A stretch of DNA of 64,000 bases from Nitratifractor salsuginis DSM 16511 (GTDB taxonomy: Bacteria; Campylobacterota; Campylobacteria; Campylobacterales; Sulfurovaceae): positions 372,001 to 436,000 of the forward strand of contig NC_014935.1 of assembly GCF_000186245.1 (NCBI RefSeq). The letters run 5' to 3'. A program made the position numbers and the translations under genes. Positions 35,268-44,433 of the stretch are shown in pieces. Below the pieces are notes generated by a model. That model made no database searches. It worked only from the letters and a program-made list of their open reading frames with translations, and was not told where the DNA came from. Each line of letters begins with the position of its first letter. Within the stretch, counting starts at the first letter, position 1.

Positions 35268-36734
35268 ATGCAATTTATCGAAACCCGGGGGAATGACGGC
35301 AAGAACCCCGCAGCCGTCCCCTTTTCCGAGGCGATCCTCAATCCCCGCGCCAGTTACGGCGGGCTCTATGTGCCCGAATCGCTGCCGGATATGAGCATCG
35401 GCTTCCTCTCCGAATATCTCCAGAGCGACTACAAAACCCTCGCGTTTGCTTTGCTCAAAGCCTTCGAGATCGATATCGACGACGAACTGCTCCACAAAGC
35501 TTTGGAGCGTTACGACCGTTTCGACGATCCTAATAACCCGGTCCCCGTGGTCGGCATCGAAGAGGATCTCTATGTCAGCGAACTCTATCACGGCCCCACC
35601 CGGGCCTTCAAGGATATGGCATTGCAACCCTTTGGTGTGATCCTGAGCACGCTGGCGAAGCGCCGGAATGAGCGCTATCTCATCATGGCTGCCACCAGCG
35701 GGGATACCGGCCCGGCGACGCTGGAAACCTTCAAAAACCGGGAGAACATCAAAGTGACTTGCCTCTATCCCGAGGGGGGGACCAGCGATGTCCAGCGGCT
35801 GCAGATGGTCACCGAGGATGCTCCCAATCTCAAAGTGATCGGGGTCAAAGGGAATTTCGACGATACTCAGCACGCGCTCAAAGAGCTTCTCTCCTCCGAG
35901 ACCTTCCGCGAAGAGCTGCGCAAGCGGGATTTGAAACTCTCGGCGGCCAACTCCGTCAACTTCGGCCGGATCATTTTCCAGATCATTTACCATATCCACA
36001 GCTATCTGGAGCTCGTGCGTCAAAACGTCATCACCCTGGGCGAAGAGATTTACCTCGTGGTCCCCAGCGGAAATTTTGGAAACGCCCTGGGTGCCTACTA
36101 TGCCAAGAAAGCCGGCTTGCCCGTCCGCAAAATCCTGATCGCTTCCAACGCCAACAATATCCTCACCGACTGGATCCGCAAAGGGGAGTATGACTTGCGG
36201 GGACGCTGTCTGATCCAGACCGAATCTCCCGCTATGGACATCCTCATCAGCTCCAACGTCGAGCGGGTGCTCTACGACAAATTCGGCCCCGAACGGACCC
36301 GGGAATTGATGGAAGCTCTGAGCAAAGAGGGGCACTACAGCCTGACACCCGAGGAGCTCAAGAGTCTGCAGGAAGATTTCGACGCGACCTTCAGCAGCGA
36401 CGAAGAGGGGGAGAAGATCATCGCCCGCTATGCCGAGCGGGGCTACCTGATGGATCCCCATACCGCTACCTGCCTCAAAGCCTATCGGGAATTGCGCCGT
36501 GAGCCGCTGGCGACGGTGATCTATTCGACGGCGGAGTGGACCAAGTTCAGCCGGACCGTCGCCCGGGCCATCGGGATCGCGGCGGAAACGGACAAAGAGG
36601 CGCTCGATGCCGTCAGCCGTAAGCTCGGGGTTCTTATCCCCAAGGTCATCTCCGAACTTTTCAACAAACCGATCGTTCATACCACGGTGGTTGAAAAAGA
36701 GGAGATCATGCAGGAAATGCTCTCCTTTCTATGA
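35268..36734 (+). CDS. threonine synthase (thrC): Threonine synthase
   Basis: ThrC converts O-phosphohomoserine to threonine using PLP. The 488-residue protein is of the longer (E. coli-like) type. The PLP lysine is in TRAFKDMALQPFG, with the phosphate-binding AATSGDTGPATLE and the VPSGNFGNALGAYYAKKAG block. The gene overlaps the following LysM gene by 4 bp (ATGA). Confidence 0.95.
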   Translation: MQFIETRGNDGKNPAAVPFSEAILNPRASYGGLYVPESLPDMSIGFLSEYLQSDYKTLAFALLKAFEIDIDDELLHKALERYDRFDDPNNPVPVVGIEEDLYVSELYHGPTRAFKDMALQPFGVILSTLAKRRNERYLIMAATSGDTGPATLETFKNRENIKVTCLYPEGGTSDVQRLQMVTEDAPNLKVIGVKGNFDDTQHALKELLSSETFREELRKRDLKLSAANSVNFGRIIFQIIYHIHSYLELVRQNVITLGEEIYLVVPSGNFGNALGAYYAKKAGLPVRKILIASNANNILTDWIRKGEYDLRGRCLIQTESPAMDILISSNVERVLYDKFGPERTRELMEALSKEGHYSLTPEELKSLQEDFDATFSSDEEGEKIIARYAERGYLMDPHTATCLKAYRELRREPLATVIYSTAEWTKFSRTVARAIGIAAETDKEALDAVSRKLGVLIPKVISELFNKPIVHTTVVEKEEIMQEMLSFL

Positions 36735-38023
36735 AACGTTTTTCGCCGGGTTCCTGGCTGAAAGCTCTTTTGCTTCTCGGATTGGGAACGGGGTCGGCTG
36801 TGGCGCTGGACCGGTTTCCCACTCCGGGCTGTGACGAACCGGAGAATCTGACTCTTTTGCATCGCTGCAACCCCTATGCCGTCAAACTGATTTATGTCTC
36901 AACGGAGCAGATCCTCCCCGCCGGGAAAAAGAAGCGTAGCTTCGTCCGAAAGCTCGAACCGGTTCCCGGCCCCTCTTATCGAAGGCGCCTGACCCTGCAG
37001 CAGCTGGTCGACCGCTACATCCATTACGAAGAGCGGATTCAAGCGCTTCGACACAGACCCCGTCTGAATCCCCCTTCGCCGTCATTTTCCAAACCCATCG
37101 AACGTCCCACGCCTCCCGAGACAGTGCAAAAAGAGGAACACAATGCCACGAAGCCGGCTCCGACTCTCGCAGAGACCCTTGGAGAACGCAATGTGACAGC
37201 GATGTTGATAAAACCGGCTTCCCGATCCATCGAGGAGAAATTGCTCAAAGTCAATCAAACACAGGCGACGTTGAGCGCGCCCAGGGAGAAGCTCCCCGAG
37301 ACGATCGTGCACCGGGTGCAAGCGGGGGAGAGCCTGATCGGTTTGGCCCGCCGTTACAAGACCAGTAGCTACGATCTTCGCCGTTGGAATGGATTGAAAC
37401 GGGATCACCTGCTCCGTGTGGGTGAGAAATTGACGATCCATCCGGGGGTCAAGAGTACCCCCGAAGAGATCCGTGAAGGTTTGCTCCGGGAGACTTATGG
37501 ATATTACCGGGTAAAAAAAGGTGATACTCTTTTGAAACTGGCGCGGCGTTTCGGGGTCAAGTCCGCAGAGATACGCCGGCTCAACGACTTGCCCCCTTCC
37601 GCCCATTTGAGGGTCGGTCAGAAGCTGATGCTTCCTTTGACGCCCAAAAAGATCAAGGCTGTTTTGGAAAGAGAGAAGGGCTATACCTTCAAATATACCG
37701 GGGATCATCGTTTCAAGCATCGGATGCGGGTGGTGGCGACCGCCTACACTTCCCATCGGAACCAGACCGACAGCACACCCTTTCTGGCGGCGTGGAACAA
37801 TCGGATCCGCCCCGGGATGAAGATCATCGCCGTCAGTCCCGATTTGATCCGAAAATACGGCATCACCAACGGCACGAAGGTCAAAATCTCCGGCCTGAGG
37901 GGGATCTATACTGTCCGGGACAAAATGAACCCCCGCCTGCACAATCATATCGATATCTATATGGGAACCGACCGACGCCGGGCTTTGCGATGGGGGAGGC
38001 GGAGAGTCATTCTCTACTGGTAG
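36731..38023 (+). CDS. Secreted LysM/3D-domain cell-wall protein
   Basis: The 430-residue product has a signal peptide (about residues 1-25), a Pro-rich spacer, two LysM peptidoglycan-binding repeats (about 195-235, HRVQAGESLIGLARRYKTS, and 258-300, YRVKKGDTLLKLARRFGVK) and a C-terminal 3D domain (VVATAYTSHRNQTDSTP, then KVKISGLRGIYTVRDKMNPRLHNHIDIYMG), named for its Asp residues and shared with MltA/RlpA-like lytic transglycosylases. It is probably a peptidoglycan-binding enzyme or septal factor. Its ATGA overlap with thrC is notable since the functions are unrelated. Confidence 0.85.
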   Translation: MKRFSPGSWLKALLLLGLGTGSAVALDRFPTPGCDEPENLTLLHRCNPYAVKLIYVSTEQILPAGKKKRSFVRKLEPVPGPSYRRRLTLQQLVDRYIHYEERIQALRHRPRLNPPSPSFSKPIERPTPPETVQKEEHNATKPAPTLAETLGERNVTAMLIKPASRSIEEKLLKVNQTQATLSAPREKLPETIVHRVQAGESLIGLARRYKTSSYDLRRWNGLKRDHLLRVGEKLTIHPGVKSTPEEIREGLLRETYGYYRVKKGDTLLKLARRFGVKSAEIRRLNDLPPSAHLRVGQKLMLPLTPKKIKAVLEREKGYTFKYTGDHRFKHRMRVVATAYTSHRNQTDSTPFLAAWNNRIRPGMKIIAVSPDLIRKYGITNGTKVKISGLRGIYTVRDKMNPRLHNHIDIYMGTDRRRALRWGRRRVILYW

Positions 38024-38030
38024 GAAATGA

Positions 38031-38205
38031 GAAACTAGTAACTAGTAACGAGTAACGAGTAACCGAGGAAGGTGATGAGTGTTGAGCGTTGAGAGCTGAG
38101 TGTTGAGAATTTACTTGACACGTCACACTTAGCACTTAACACAGATCCTTGTCCTTGGTCTTGCGACTTGAGGGGCGTAGCCCCGTGCTTGTGACTTGCG
38201 ACTAA
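38031..38205. repeat. Composite heptad/GGGGC-hairpin repeat between convergent genes
   Basis: GTAACTA and GTAACGA heptads (38038-38066) are followed by a stretch from about 38080 to 38203 that can be read entirely in 7-nt steps: GTGTTGA, GCGTTGA, GAGCTGA, GTGTTGA, later CTTAGCA, CTTAACA, then GCGACTT, GAGGGGC, GTAGCCC, CGTGCTT, GTGACTT, GCGACTA. The hairpin GGGGC-GTA-GCCCC (38172-38184) lies within this register. It separates the LysM gene from uup. Confidence 0.85.
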
Positions 38206-40152
38206 TCAATTTTGTTCCATCTCCTCCAGCTTCTCGAGCAAGCCGAGATAGCGGTCGCTGAGGATACCGTACTCCTCTTCCGCTTTTGCCAACTCTTCGC
38301 TGACGGTGGAGAGGCCTTTTTGATTGTAGCACTCCGGATCGGCCAGGCAGGCGTTGAGCTCATCGATCCTGGCTTCGAGCTCTTCGATCCTAGGGGGGAG
38401 GAGCTCCAGGTCCCGCTGCTCTTTGTAGCTGAGCTTGACGCTGCGTTTGCGCTCCCTTTTTGGCTCCTCTCTCGGAGCCGTCTCGATCTCCCGCTCCATC
38501 GCCTCCAATTGGCCGATCTCCTTTTCCAGCTCCAGATATTCGGTATAGCTCTGGTGGGACTCTTCCACCGTGCCGTCGCCGCGTAGGATGAGGAGTTTCT
38601 GGGCGATCTTGTCGACGAAATAGCGGTCGTGGCTGACGAAGAGCACCGCCCCCTGGTAAGCCAGGAGTTTCTCTTCGAGGACATTGATGGTCTGGATATC
38701 GAGGTCGTTGGTGGGTTCGTCGAGGATGAGGCAGTCGTAGTGCTTGGTAAAGAGCAGGGCCAGGGCGACCCGGTTCTTCTCCCCGCCGCTGAGCTGGCCG
38801 ACCCGTTTGTCCAGATACTCCCTCGGGAAGAGGAAGCTGCGCAGATAGCCGTAGACGTGCATATTGCGCCCCATCACCTGCACCCGGTCCCCGCCGTCGG
38901 GGCAGAAGGTTTCGATGAGGGTGGCGTCGTCCTTGAGCATCTCCCGGTGCTGGTCGAAGTAGCCGATGGAGATCTCCACACCCCGTTTGATGGTGCCGCT
39001 TTCGGGTTGGAGGCGTCCCAGTAGCAGCTTGAGCAGGGTCGATTTGCCGCTGCCGTTAGGGCCGACGATGGCGAGCTTGTCCCGCTGGAGGATGCGGGTC
39101 GCAAAACCGTCGATCAAGCGTCGCCCGGCGATGCTGTAGTGCAGGTCCTCGATCTCGAAGAGCACCTTTTTCTTCGCCAGGGTCTTTTCCCCCTTCCAGC
39201 TGCGTTTCTCCCGCTCCAGCTCTACCCGGAGTTTACGGATCAGGAAGGGGTTCTCCTTGGCTTTTTCTCGAAGCTCAAAGACCCGCGCTTTGCGCCCCTG
39301 ATTGCGGGTTTGGCGGGCTTGCACGCCCCGGCTGAGCCACTCTTCTTCTTTTTTGAGCAGGCGCAGGAGGTTCTCGTGCTCTTTTTGCAGGGCGGCCAGG
39401 CGGCGCTCTTTTTGCTCCAGGTAGCTTTGATAGCCCCCCTTGTAGCTGACCAGTCTGTGCTTCTCCACCTCCACGATCCGGGTGGCGATGCGGTCGATGA
39501 AGTAGCGGTCGTGGGAGATAAACAGCAGGGTGAACTTCTCTTTAAGCAGCACCTCTTCGAGAAACTCCACCATATAGACATCGAGGTGGTTGGTCGGCTC
39601 GTCGAGCATCAACACGTCGGGGCGGCGCAGGATCAATCCCGCCAAGGCGACCCGCCTCTGCTCCCCGCCGCTGAGGGTACTCACCAAGCGGTGTTCATAC
39701 GTTTTGAGCTGAAACTCCTGAAGCACCCGCTCGATCTTGGCGTCGAGGTTCCAGGCGTTGTGGTGGTCCAGATAGGCGGCCACTTCGGCGTGCTCCCGGA
39801 GCAGGGCTTTGTCGTCGGGACGGGTGGCGATCGCTTCGCTAAGGTGCTGGTAGCGCTCCTGAGCCGCTTTGAGTTCCGTCAGCTGCGCTTCGATGGCATC
39901 CCGGGTCGTGAGCCCCGTGTCAAACCGGGGTTGCTGGGCCAGGAGTCCAAACTCCACGGAGCGGTCGACGACCCGTTTGCCTTCGTCGGGCTCTTCGAGC
40001 CCCGCGGCGATCTTGAGCAGGGTTGATTTGCCGCAGCCGTTTGGGCCTACGATGGCAACCCTTTCTCCGGGTTCCAGGTGAAACTCCATTCCGGAGAAGA
40101 TCTGTTTGACATCGTAATTTTTGTGAATATCGTAGAGGTCGATGTAGGCCAT
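38206..40152 (-). CDS. uup: ABC-F ATPase, Uup type
   Basis: Uup-type ABC-F proteins are soluble ATPases that act on ribosomes or on DNA stability. The 648-residue protein has two ABC cassettes (Walker A GPNGCGKST and GPNGSGKST; signatures LSGGEQRR and LSGGEKNR), the interdomain linker with RGVQARQTRNQGR, and a C-terminal coiled coil (about residues 560-645) typical of Uup. ATG 40152 is chosen; ATG 40164 four codons upstream is equally open and has no better ribosome-binding site. Divergent from the M48 peptidase. Confidence 0.88.
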   Translation of the reverse strand: MAYIDLYDIHKNYDVKQIFSGMEFHLEPGERVAIVGPNGCGKSTLLKIAAGLEEPDEGKRVVDRSVEFGLLAQQPRFDTGLTTRDAIEAQLTELKAAQERYQHLSEAIATRPDDKALLREHAEVAAYLDHHNAWNLDAKIERVLQEFQLKTYEHRLVSTLSGGEQRRVALAGLILRRPDVLMLDEPTNHLDVYMVEFLEEVLLKEKFTLLFISHDRYFIDRIATRIVEVEKHRLVSYKGGYQSYLEQKERRLAALQKEHENLLRLLKKEEEWLSRGVQARQTRNQGRKARVFELREKAKENPFLIRKLRVELEREKRSWKGEKTLAKKKVLFEIEDLHYSIAGRRLIDGFATRILQRDKLAIVGPNGSGKSTLLKLLLGRLQPESGTIKRGVEISIGYFDQHREMLKDDATLIETFCPDGGDRVQVMGRNMHVYGYLRSFLFPREYLDKRVGQLSGGEKNRVALALLFTKHYDCLILDEPTNDLDIQTINVLEEKLLAYQGAVLFVSHDRYFVDKIAQKLLILRGDGTVEESHQSYTEYLELEKEIGQLEAMEREIETAPREEPKRERKRSVKLSYKEQRDLELLPPRIEELEARIDELNACLADPECYNQKGLSTVSEELAKAEEEYGILSDRYLGLLEKLEEMEQN

Positions 40153-40214
40153 ATCTCTATCCATTTCGTCGCGGATTTTGCTGAGCCGATTATATCGCGG
40201 TTAGCTTTTGCTGG

Positions 40215-40220
40215 TATAAT
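40215..40220 (+). promoter_or_regulatory. -10 box (TATAAT) of the Ste24-like peptidase gene
   Basis: Consensus TATAAT 40 bases before the proposed GTG start at 40261. The in-frame ATG at 40219 lies inside this box and would therefore not be transcribed, which supports the GTG start. Confidence 0.6.
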
Positions 40221-40260
40221 GGCGGCAAATGCTGACAAATTTACTCTGAAAAGGTTTCGC

Positions 40261-41553
40261 GTGTCTGTGCTTTTCTGGATCATTTTTATCTATACTCTTT
40301 ATACCTTCGCCAAGATCTACCTTTCGGTGATGCAGATCGGCTATATCAATGTCGAAAAAAACCGTAAGCCGGTGCTGATGTCCCAGGGGCGCTATCTCGT
40401 CGCGGGCAACTACGCCATCGCCAAAGAACGCTTGGCTATCCTGGAGAGTTTCGCGGAGTATCTCCTCTTCCTCTGGTGGGTAATGGCGGGTTTCCGTTGG
40501 CTCCAGGGGGTCGTGGGGATCGACGAGAGCGTTGCCAATGCCGTGTTCTTTCTTTTCGGCTTTTTCACGATCAATTGGCTGGTGATGCTCCCGTTTGAAA
40601 TCTACAGCCGTTTCAAGATCGATCAATCCTTCCACTTCAACAAGATGACGCCCAAAATGTATCTCATCGATACCCTCAAGTCGGTACTTCTCTTTCTGGT
40701 GCTGGGTGGAACGCTCTTCGCGGCTCTGGCCTGGATCGTCACCCACGTCGGGCATTGGTGGCTCTGGGGCTTCGCACTCCTCTTCACCGTCGCTCTGCTG
40801 GCCAATGTGATCTACCCGACCATTATCGCCCCGATTTTCAACAAATTTACCCCGCTGCCCGATGGGGAGCTCAAAAGTAAGATCAAAGGGATGATGAAGG
40901 ATGCGGGGCTCAAGAGCGACGGGATCTTCGTGATGGACGCCAGCAAACGCGACAGCCGGCTCAACGCCTACTTCGGAGGGCTGGGCAAATCCAAACGGGT
41001 GGTACTCTTCGATACCCTGCTCGACAAACTGAGCGACAAAGAGCTGCTGGCGGTCCTGGGGCACGAACTGGGACATTACCGCCACGGCGATATCTGGAAG
41101 AATGTGGCGATGATGGGGGGCTTTCTCTTTGTGGCCTTCTACCTCTTCGGCCATCTTCCCGAAGAGCTCTATATCGAGATGGGGGTAGTCCCCACCGCCG
41201 GGGTGACGCTGGCGACGATCTTTTTGCTGCTGCCGGTGCTGAGCTTCGTCTATACCCCGCTGATGAGTATGCTCAGCCGCCACAACGAATACGAGGCGGA
41301 CCGTTACGGTTCGGAAGTGGGAGGCAAACAGCATCTGATCTCGGCCCTGCTGAAGCTGGTGAGTGAAAACAAATCTTTCCCCAAATCGGACCCTGTCTAC
41401 TCCCGTTTCTACCATACCCACCCGCCGATCCTGGAGCGGCTGGAGGCGCTGGGCTATGATCCCGAAAAGGTGGATATGGATGCCGAGCTGCCCCGGGAAG
41501 GGATCTTCGAATTCCTCCAAAATGACGAAGAGACCCGGGATGACGATCGCTGA
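40261..41553 (+). CDS. Ste24/CAAX-type M48 membrane metallopeptidase
   Basis: The 430-residue integral membrane protein has several transmembrane segments, the zinc motif HELGHYRHGD (near residue 268) and a third ligand in SRHNEYEADRYG. Bacterial members act on membrane or unfolded proteins. Start is GTG 40261 after AAAAGG with the hydrophobic first helix (VLFWIIFIYTLYTFAK) immediately following; longer frames reach upstream into the promoter. It overlaps prmC by 14 bp. Confidence 0.88.
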   Translation: MSVLFWIIFIYTLYTFAKIYLSVMQIGYINVEKNRKPVLMSQGRYLVAGNYAIAKERLAILESFAEYLLFLWWVMAGFRWLQGVVGIDESVANAVFFLFGFFTINWLVMLPFEIYSRFKIDQSFHFNKMTPKMYLIDTLKSVLLFLVLGGTLFAALAWIVTHVGHWWLWGFALLFTVALLANVIYPTIIAPIFNKFTPLPDGELKSKIKGMMKDAGLKSDGIFVMDASKRDSRLNAYFGGLGKSKRVVLFDTLLDKLSDKELLAVLGHELGHYRHGDIWKNVAMMGGFLFVAFYLFGHLPEELYIEMGVVPTAGVTLATIFLLLPVLSFVYTPLMSMLSRHNEYEADRYGSEVGGKQHLISALLKLVSENKSFPKSDPVYSRFYHTHPPILERLEALGYDPEKVDMDAELPREGIFEFLQNDEETRDDDR

Positions 41554-42352
41554 GGCACTTCGGGACGCCGCTGCGAGTCTCAGAGAGATTGCGGAGCGAC
41601 CGCGCCTGGAGGCGGAGATCCTGCTGGCACATCACCTGGGGTGTGAGCGGACTTCCCTGCTATTGAGGGAGGGGGAGACTTTGCCCCGGGAAGAGGAGTT
41701 TTTTGCTCTGATCGAGCGGCGCAAAGCCCATGAGCCCATCGAATACATCACCAACGAAGTGAGTTTCTACTCCGAGACTTTCTATATCGCCTCCGGAGCG
41801 CTGATCCCCCGTCCCGAGACGGAGCTTTTGGTCGAGGAGGTGGCGCATCTGATCCGGGAAAAGGGTTTGAAACGTATCGCCGAGATCGGGGTGGGAAGCG
41901 GAGCGCTCAGCGTGACCCTGGCGCGGATTTTCCCGGAGCTAAAGATCGTCGCTACCGACATTTCGCCCGAGGCGCTTTCAATCGCCGGGGTCAACGCGGA
42001 GCGTTTCGGTGTGAAAGATCGGATCGAACTGCGGCAAAGTTCCCTGCTGGATGGAGTGGAAGCGGTGGAGATGATCGTCTCCAATCCCCCCTATATCCCC
42101 GCGGGGACCGAACTGGAGCCCAATGTCGCCGACTACGAGCCGGAGACCGCCCTTTATGCTCCCGGTGATGGGACCGATCTGCTTAGGCAGATCGTGCTTT
42201 TGGGGCAAGAGCGCGGTATCCCCATCGCCTGCGAAATGGGCTATGACCAGCGGGCGGCGATGGAGGGTTTTTTCAAAGAGCAGGGGATCGAACATTATCG
42301 ATTTTACAAAGATTTGGCGGGCTTGGACCGGGGATTCTTGATAAATGATTGA
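41540..42352 (+). CDS. prmC: Release factor glutamine methyltransferase
   Basis: PrmC methylates the Gln of the GGQ motif in peptide-chain release factors. The 270-residue protein has an N-terminal helical domain, the SAM motif EIGVGSGALSVTLA and the catalytic NPPY (SNPPYIPAGTELE). The ATG lies within the end of the peptidase gene without a strong ribosome-binding site, consistent with coupling. Length is typical (about 275). Confidence 0.92.
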   Translation: MTIAEALRDAAASLREIAERPRLEAEILLAHHLGCERTSLLLREGETLPREEEFFALIERRKAHEPIEYITNEVSFYSETFYIASGALIPRPETELLVEEVAHLIREKGLKRIAEIGVGSGALSVTLARIFPELKIVATDISPEALSIAGVNAERFGVKDRIELRQSSLLDGVEAVEMIVSNPPYIPAGTELEPNVADYEPETALYAPGDGTDLLRQIVLLGQERGIPIACEMGYDQRAAMEGFFKEQGIEHYRFYKDLAGLDRGFLIND

Positions 42353-42460
42353 GGATGGAAGATTGAAGATGGAGAATTATGGATTTTGGATTAAGGTATA
42401 AACTTGCGACTTGAGGGGCGAAGCCCCGTGCTTGAGATTTGCGACTAAAATAAAAAGGAA
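42353..42460. repeat. Heptad/GGGGC-hairpin repeat between prmC and the DUF4149 gene
   Basis: GGATGGA, AGATTGA, AGATGGA, GAATTAT, GGATTTT, GGATTAA heptads (42353-42394) are followed by the module GCGACTT-GAGGGGC-GAAGCCC-CGTGCTT-GAGATTT-GCGACTA (42405-42446), whose hairpin is GGGGC-GAA-GCCCC at 42415-42427. The same module occurs at 38161, 44550 and 47990. Confidence 0.85.
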
Positions 42461-42466
42461 ACAAAA

Positions 42467-42946
42467 ATGAAAAAGTATTTTCGAATCGCCACGATGGCTT
42501 ATCTGATCTGGCTGGGGGCTATGCTGGGGGCCGTCATTTATGCGGGGGCGGTGGTCGCTCCGGTGATCTTCCATAGTGCCCAGTGGCTGGGGAGCGAAGT
42601 ATTGAGCCACTTCCAGGAGGGCTTGATTATGACCCGGAACTTTGTCCTGCTCAGCTACGCGGTGACGGCCACGATCATCTTCGTCTTTCTCTACGAGGGA
42701 TACAAATACAAAATGGGTGAGCGGGACAAGCTGACCCAGGCCGCCGCCTTTGTCGTGATCTTCACCGGGGCGATGTTCAATTGGTATTACCTCCCCGATA
42801 TCGTCACGATGCAGATGGCGGGGGAGCAGATGACCCAGAGCCAAGCCTTCATCAATACCCACAAAGGAAGCGAGCTCGATTTCAAAATTTTCGCTCTGGG
42901 GATCCTGGTGCTGATGATCCAGAATATGCGCAAGGCGTGTAAATAA
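42467..42946 (+). CDS. DUF4149-like membrane protein
   Basis: The 159-residue product has four hydrophobic segments (about residues 8-32, 60-78, 90-108 and 137-152), with Gly-rich first helix (WLGAMLGAVIYAGAVVAPVIF) as in DUF4149 proteins. Function is unknown. AAAAGGAAAC precedes the ATG right after the repeat element. Confidence 0.75.
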   Translation: MKKYFRIATMAYLIWLGAMLGAVIYAGAVVAPVIFHSAQWLGSEVLSHFQEGLIMTRNFVLLSYAVTATIIFVFLYEGYKYKMGERDKLTQAAAFVVIFTGAMFNWYYLPDIVTMQMAGEQMTQSQAFINTHKGSELDFKIFALGILVLMIQNMRKACK

Positions 42947-42978
42947 AGCAGGTAGAGTGTAGAGGGTAGAATATCAGT

Positions 42979-43467
42979 ATGAGTAAGTTGAGCCATCCGT
43001 TCGAGCCGATCGTTTTTGACGATACGGAGATTTTGATCCTGGGGACTTTTCCCAGTATCGACTCTTTTGACAAAGCCTTCTATTACGCCCATCCCCGCAA
43101 TCAGTTCTGGCCCATTCTCTCGGAGATTACCGGCTATCCGGTCAATAACCGGGATCAGAAGATCTGGCTGCTCAAGTCTTCCAAACTGGGGCTCTGGGAT
43201 ATGGTGCAAGGCTGCAGCCGAAGCAACTCCCTCGACAGCTCCCTCAGAGAGATCGAAGTCAACGACATCCTTGCGCTTCTGCAAAAGTATCCCTCCATCC
43301 GCAAGATCCTCTTTACCGGGCGCAAAGCCCAAGACCTTTTTGAGAAGCATTACGGCGACCTGAAGATCGAGCGGGATTATCTCCCCTCTCCTTCTCCCGC
43401 CTATGCGGGGATGAGCTATAAACAGAAGGTCAAAGAGTATCGGGAGAAGATCAATGTCGGTCGTTAG
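42979..43467 (+). CDS. DNA-deoxyinosine glycosylase (uracil-DNA glycosylase family 6)
   Basis: Family 6 enzymes remove hypoxanthine (deaminated adenine) from DNA. The 162-residue product has the UDG-fold motifs ILGTFPSIDS, the FYYAHPRNQFWPIL block and a C-terminal PSPSPAYA loop; an Asn in HPRNQFW is the likely key residue. Its last codons (Asn-Val-Gly-Arg-stop) are encoded by the first heptads of the repeat array that follows. Confidence 0.85.
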   Translation: MSKLSHPFEPIVFDDTEILILGTFPSIDSFDKAFYYAHPRNQFWPILSEITGYPVNNRDQKIWLLKSSKLGLWDMVQGCSRSNSLDSSLREIEVNDILALLQKYPSIRKILFTGRKAQDLFEKHYGDLKIERDYLPSPSPAYAGMSYKQKVKEYREKINVGR

Positions 43468-43600
43468 TCGTTGGTCATTGGTCATTGGTCATTGGGGAAG
43501 GGTATCGCCTTCGGCGATCTTTCAAATAGAAGCGTTGCAAAACAACGCAAACCAAAATTCCTCATTCCTCATTCCTCATTCCTCATTTGGCACAAGGAAT
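43456..43600. repeat. Composite heptad/hairpin repeat between the glycosylase gene and apaH
   Basis: GTCGGTC, GTTAGTC, GTTGGTC, ATTGGTC, ATTGGTC heptads (43456-43490) overlap the glycosylase stop codon. Two hairpins follow, ATCGCC-TTC-GGCGAT (43504-43518) and GCGTTG-CAAAA-CAACGC (43532-43548), then four perfect ATTCCTC heptads (43557-43584). These last are the complement of the GAATGAG array at 14578. Confidence 0.88.
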
Positions 43601-43605
43601 GCCAA

Positions 43606-44433
43606 ATGATCTGGGCCATCGGCGATCTCCAGGGGTGTTACGACTCCTTTCGGCGGCTCTTGGAGAAGATCGACTTCGATCCGCAGCGCGATACCCTCTG
43701 GCTGGCGGGGGATCTGGTCAACCGGGGGCCGAAGTCGCGGGAGGCTTTGGAGTATCTCTACCCGATCCGGGAGAGCCTGCGGATCGTGTTGGGCAATCAC
43801 GACATCGCCCTGCTGGCGGCCTGGTGGGGGATCAAGAGATCCAACCCGACCCTCGATCCCATCTTCGAGGATGAGCGGCACGAATTGTGGCTGGAGTGGC
43901 TGCGGCGGCAACCCTTTGTGCAGGTGGATTTGAATCTGGGTTATGTGATGGCCCATGCGGGTATTCCTCCCGAATTCGGCCTGGGAAGCAGCCTCCACTA
44001 CAACCGCATCCTGATGCGCAAACTCCAAAGCGAGCGCGCCCCTGAGTGGCTGGCGGCGATGATGGGCAAAAACGAGGATCATTTCGACCCTCTGGGTGAT
44101 GATACCCAGCACGAGCGCTATATGCTGGCCGGTTTTACCCGGATGCGCTATTGTTATCCCGACGGCCGCCTCGATTTCGACCAGAAAGGTCCTCCCACGG
44201 ACAAGGTGAGGAAAAAGGGGCTGATGCCCTGGTTCGAATGTCCGGTACGCAAAAGGGTGGATGAGAAGATCCTCTTCGGCCACTGGTCCACTCTGGGCTA
44301 TTTCGAGAACGATGAGGTGTGCTGCCTCGATAGCGGCTGCCTCTGGAAAGGCAAGCTCACTGCCCGGCGGCTCGATATGAAGGAGGGGGAGATTGTGCAG
44401 GTGGAATGTCCTGGGGGCATAGAGCCCGAATAG
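43606..44433 (+). CDS. apaH: Symmetrical bis(5'-nucleosyl)-tetraphosphatase
   Basis: ApaH cleaves Ap4A to two ADP, and decaps Np4-capped RNA. The 275-residue protein has the metallophosphoesterase motifs GDLQGC, GDLVNRGP and GNHD, and a C-terminal GHWS(T)LG His motif. ATG 43606 follows AAGGAATG; the open frame extends upstream through the repeat element, which would add repeat-encoded residues and is rejected. Confidence 0.93.
   Translation: MIWAIGDLQGCYDSFRRLLEKIDFDPQRDTLWLAGDLVNRGPKSREALEYLYPIRESLRIVLGNHDIALLAAWWGIKRSNPTLDPIFEDERHELWLEWLRRQPFVQVDLNLGYVMAHAGIPPEFGLGSSLHYNRILMRKLQSERAPEWLAAMMGKNEDHFDPLGDDTQHERYMLAGFTRMRYCYPDGRLDFDQKGPPTDKVRKKGLMPWFECPVRKRVDEKILFGHWSTLGYFENDEVCCLDSGCLWKGKLTARRLDMKEGEIVQVECPGGIEPE

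Noticed and set aside
35178-36680. A 500-codon minus-strand frame opposite thrC
   Set aside because: Shadow of threonine synthase; no ribosome-binding site and no known motif.
43471-43605. N-terminal extension of ApaH by 45 residues
   Set aside because: It would translate heptads and hairpins; the family motif GDLQG starts right after ATG 43606.
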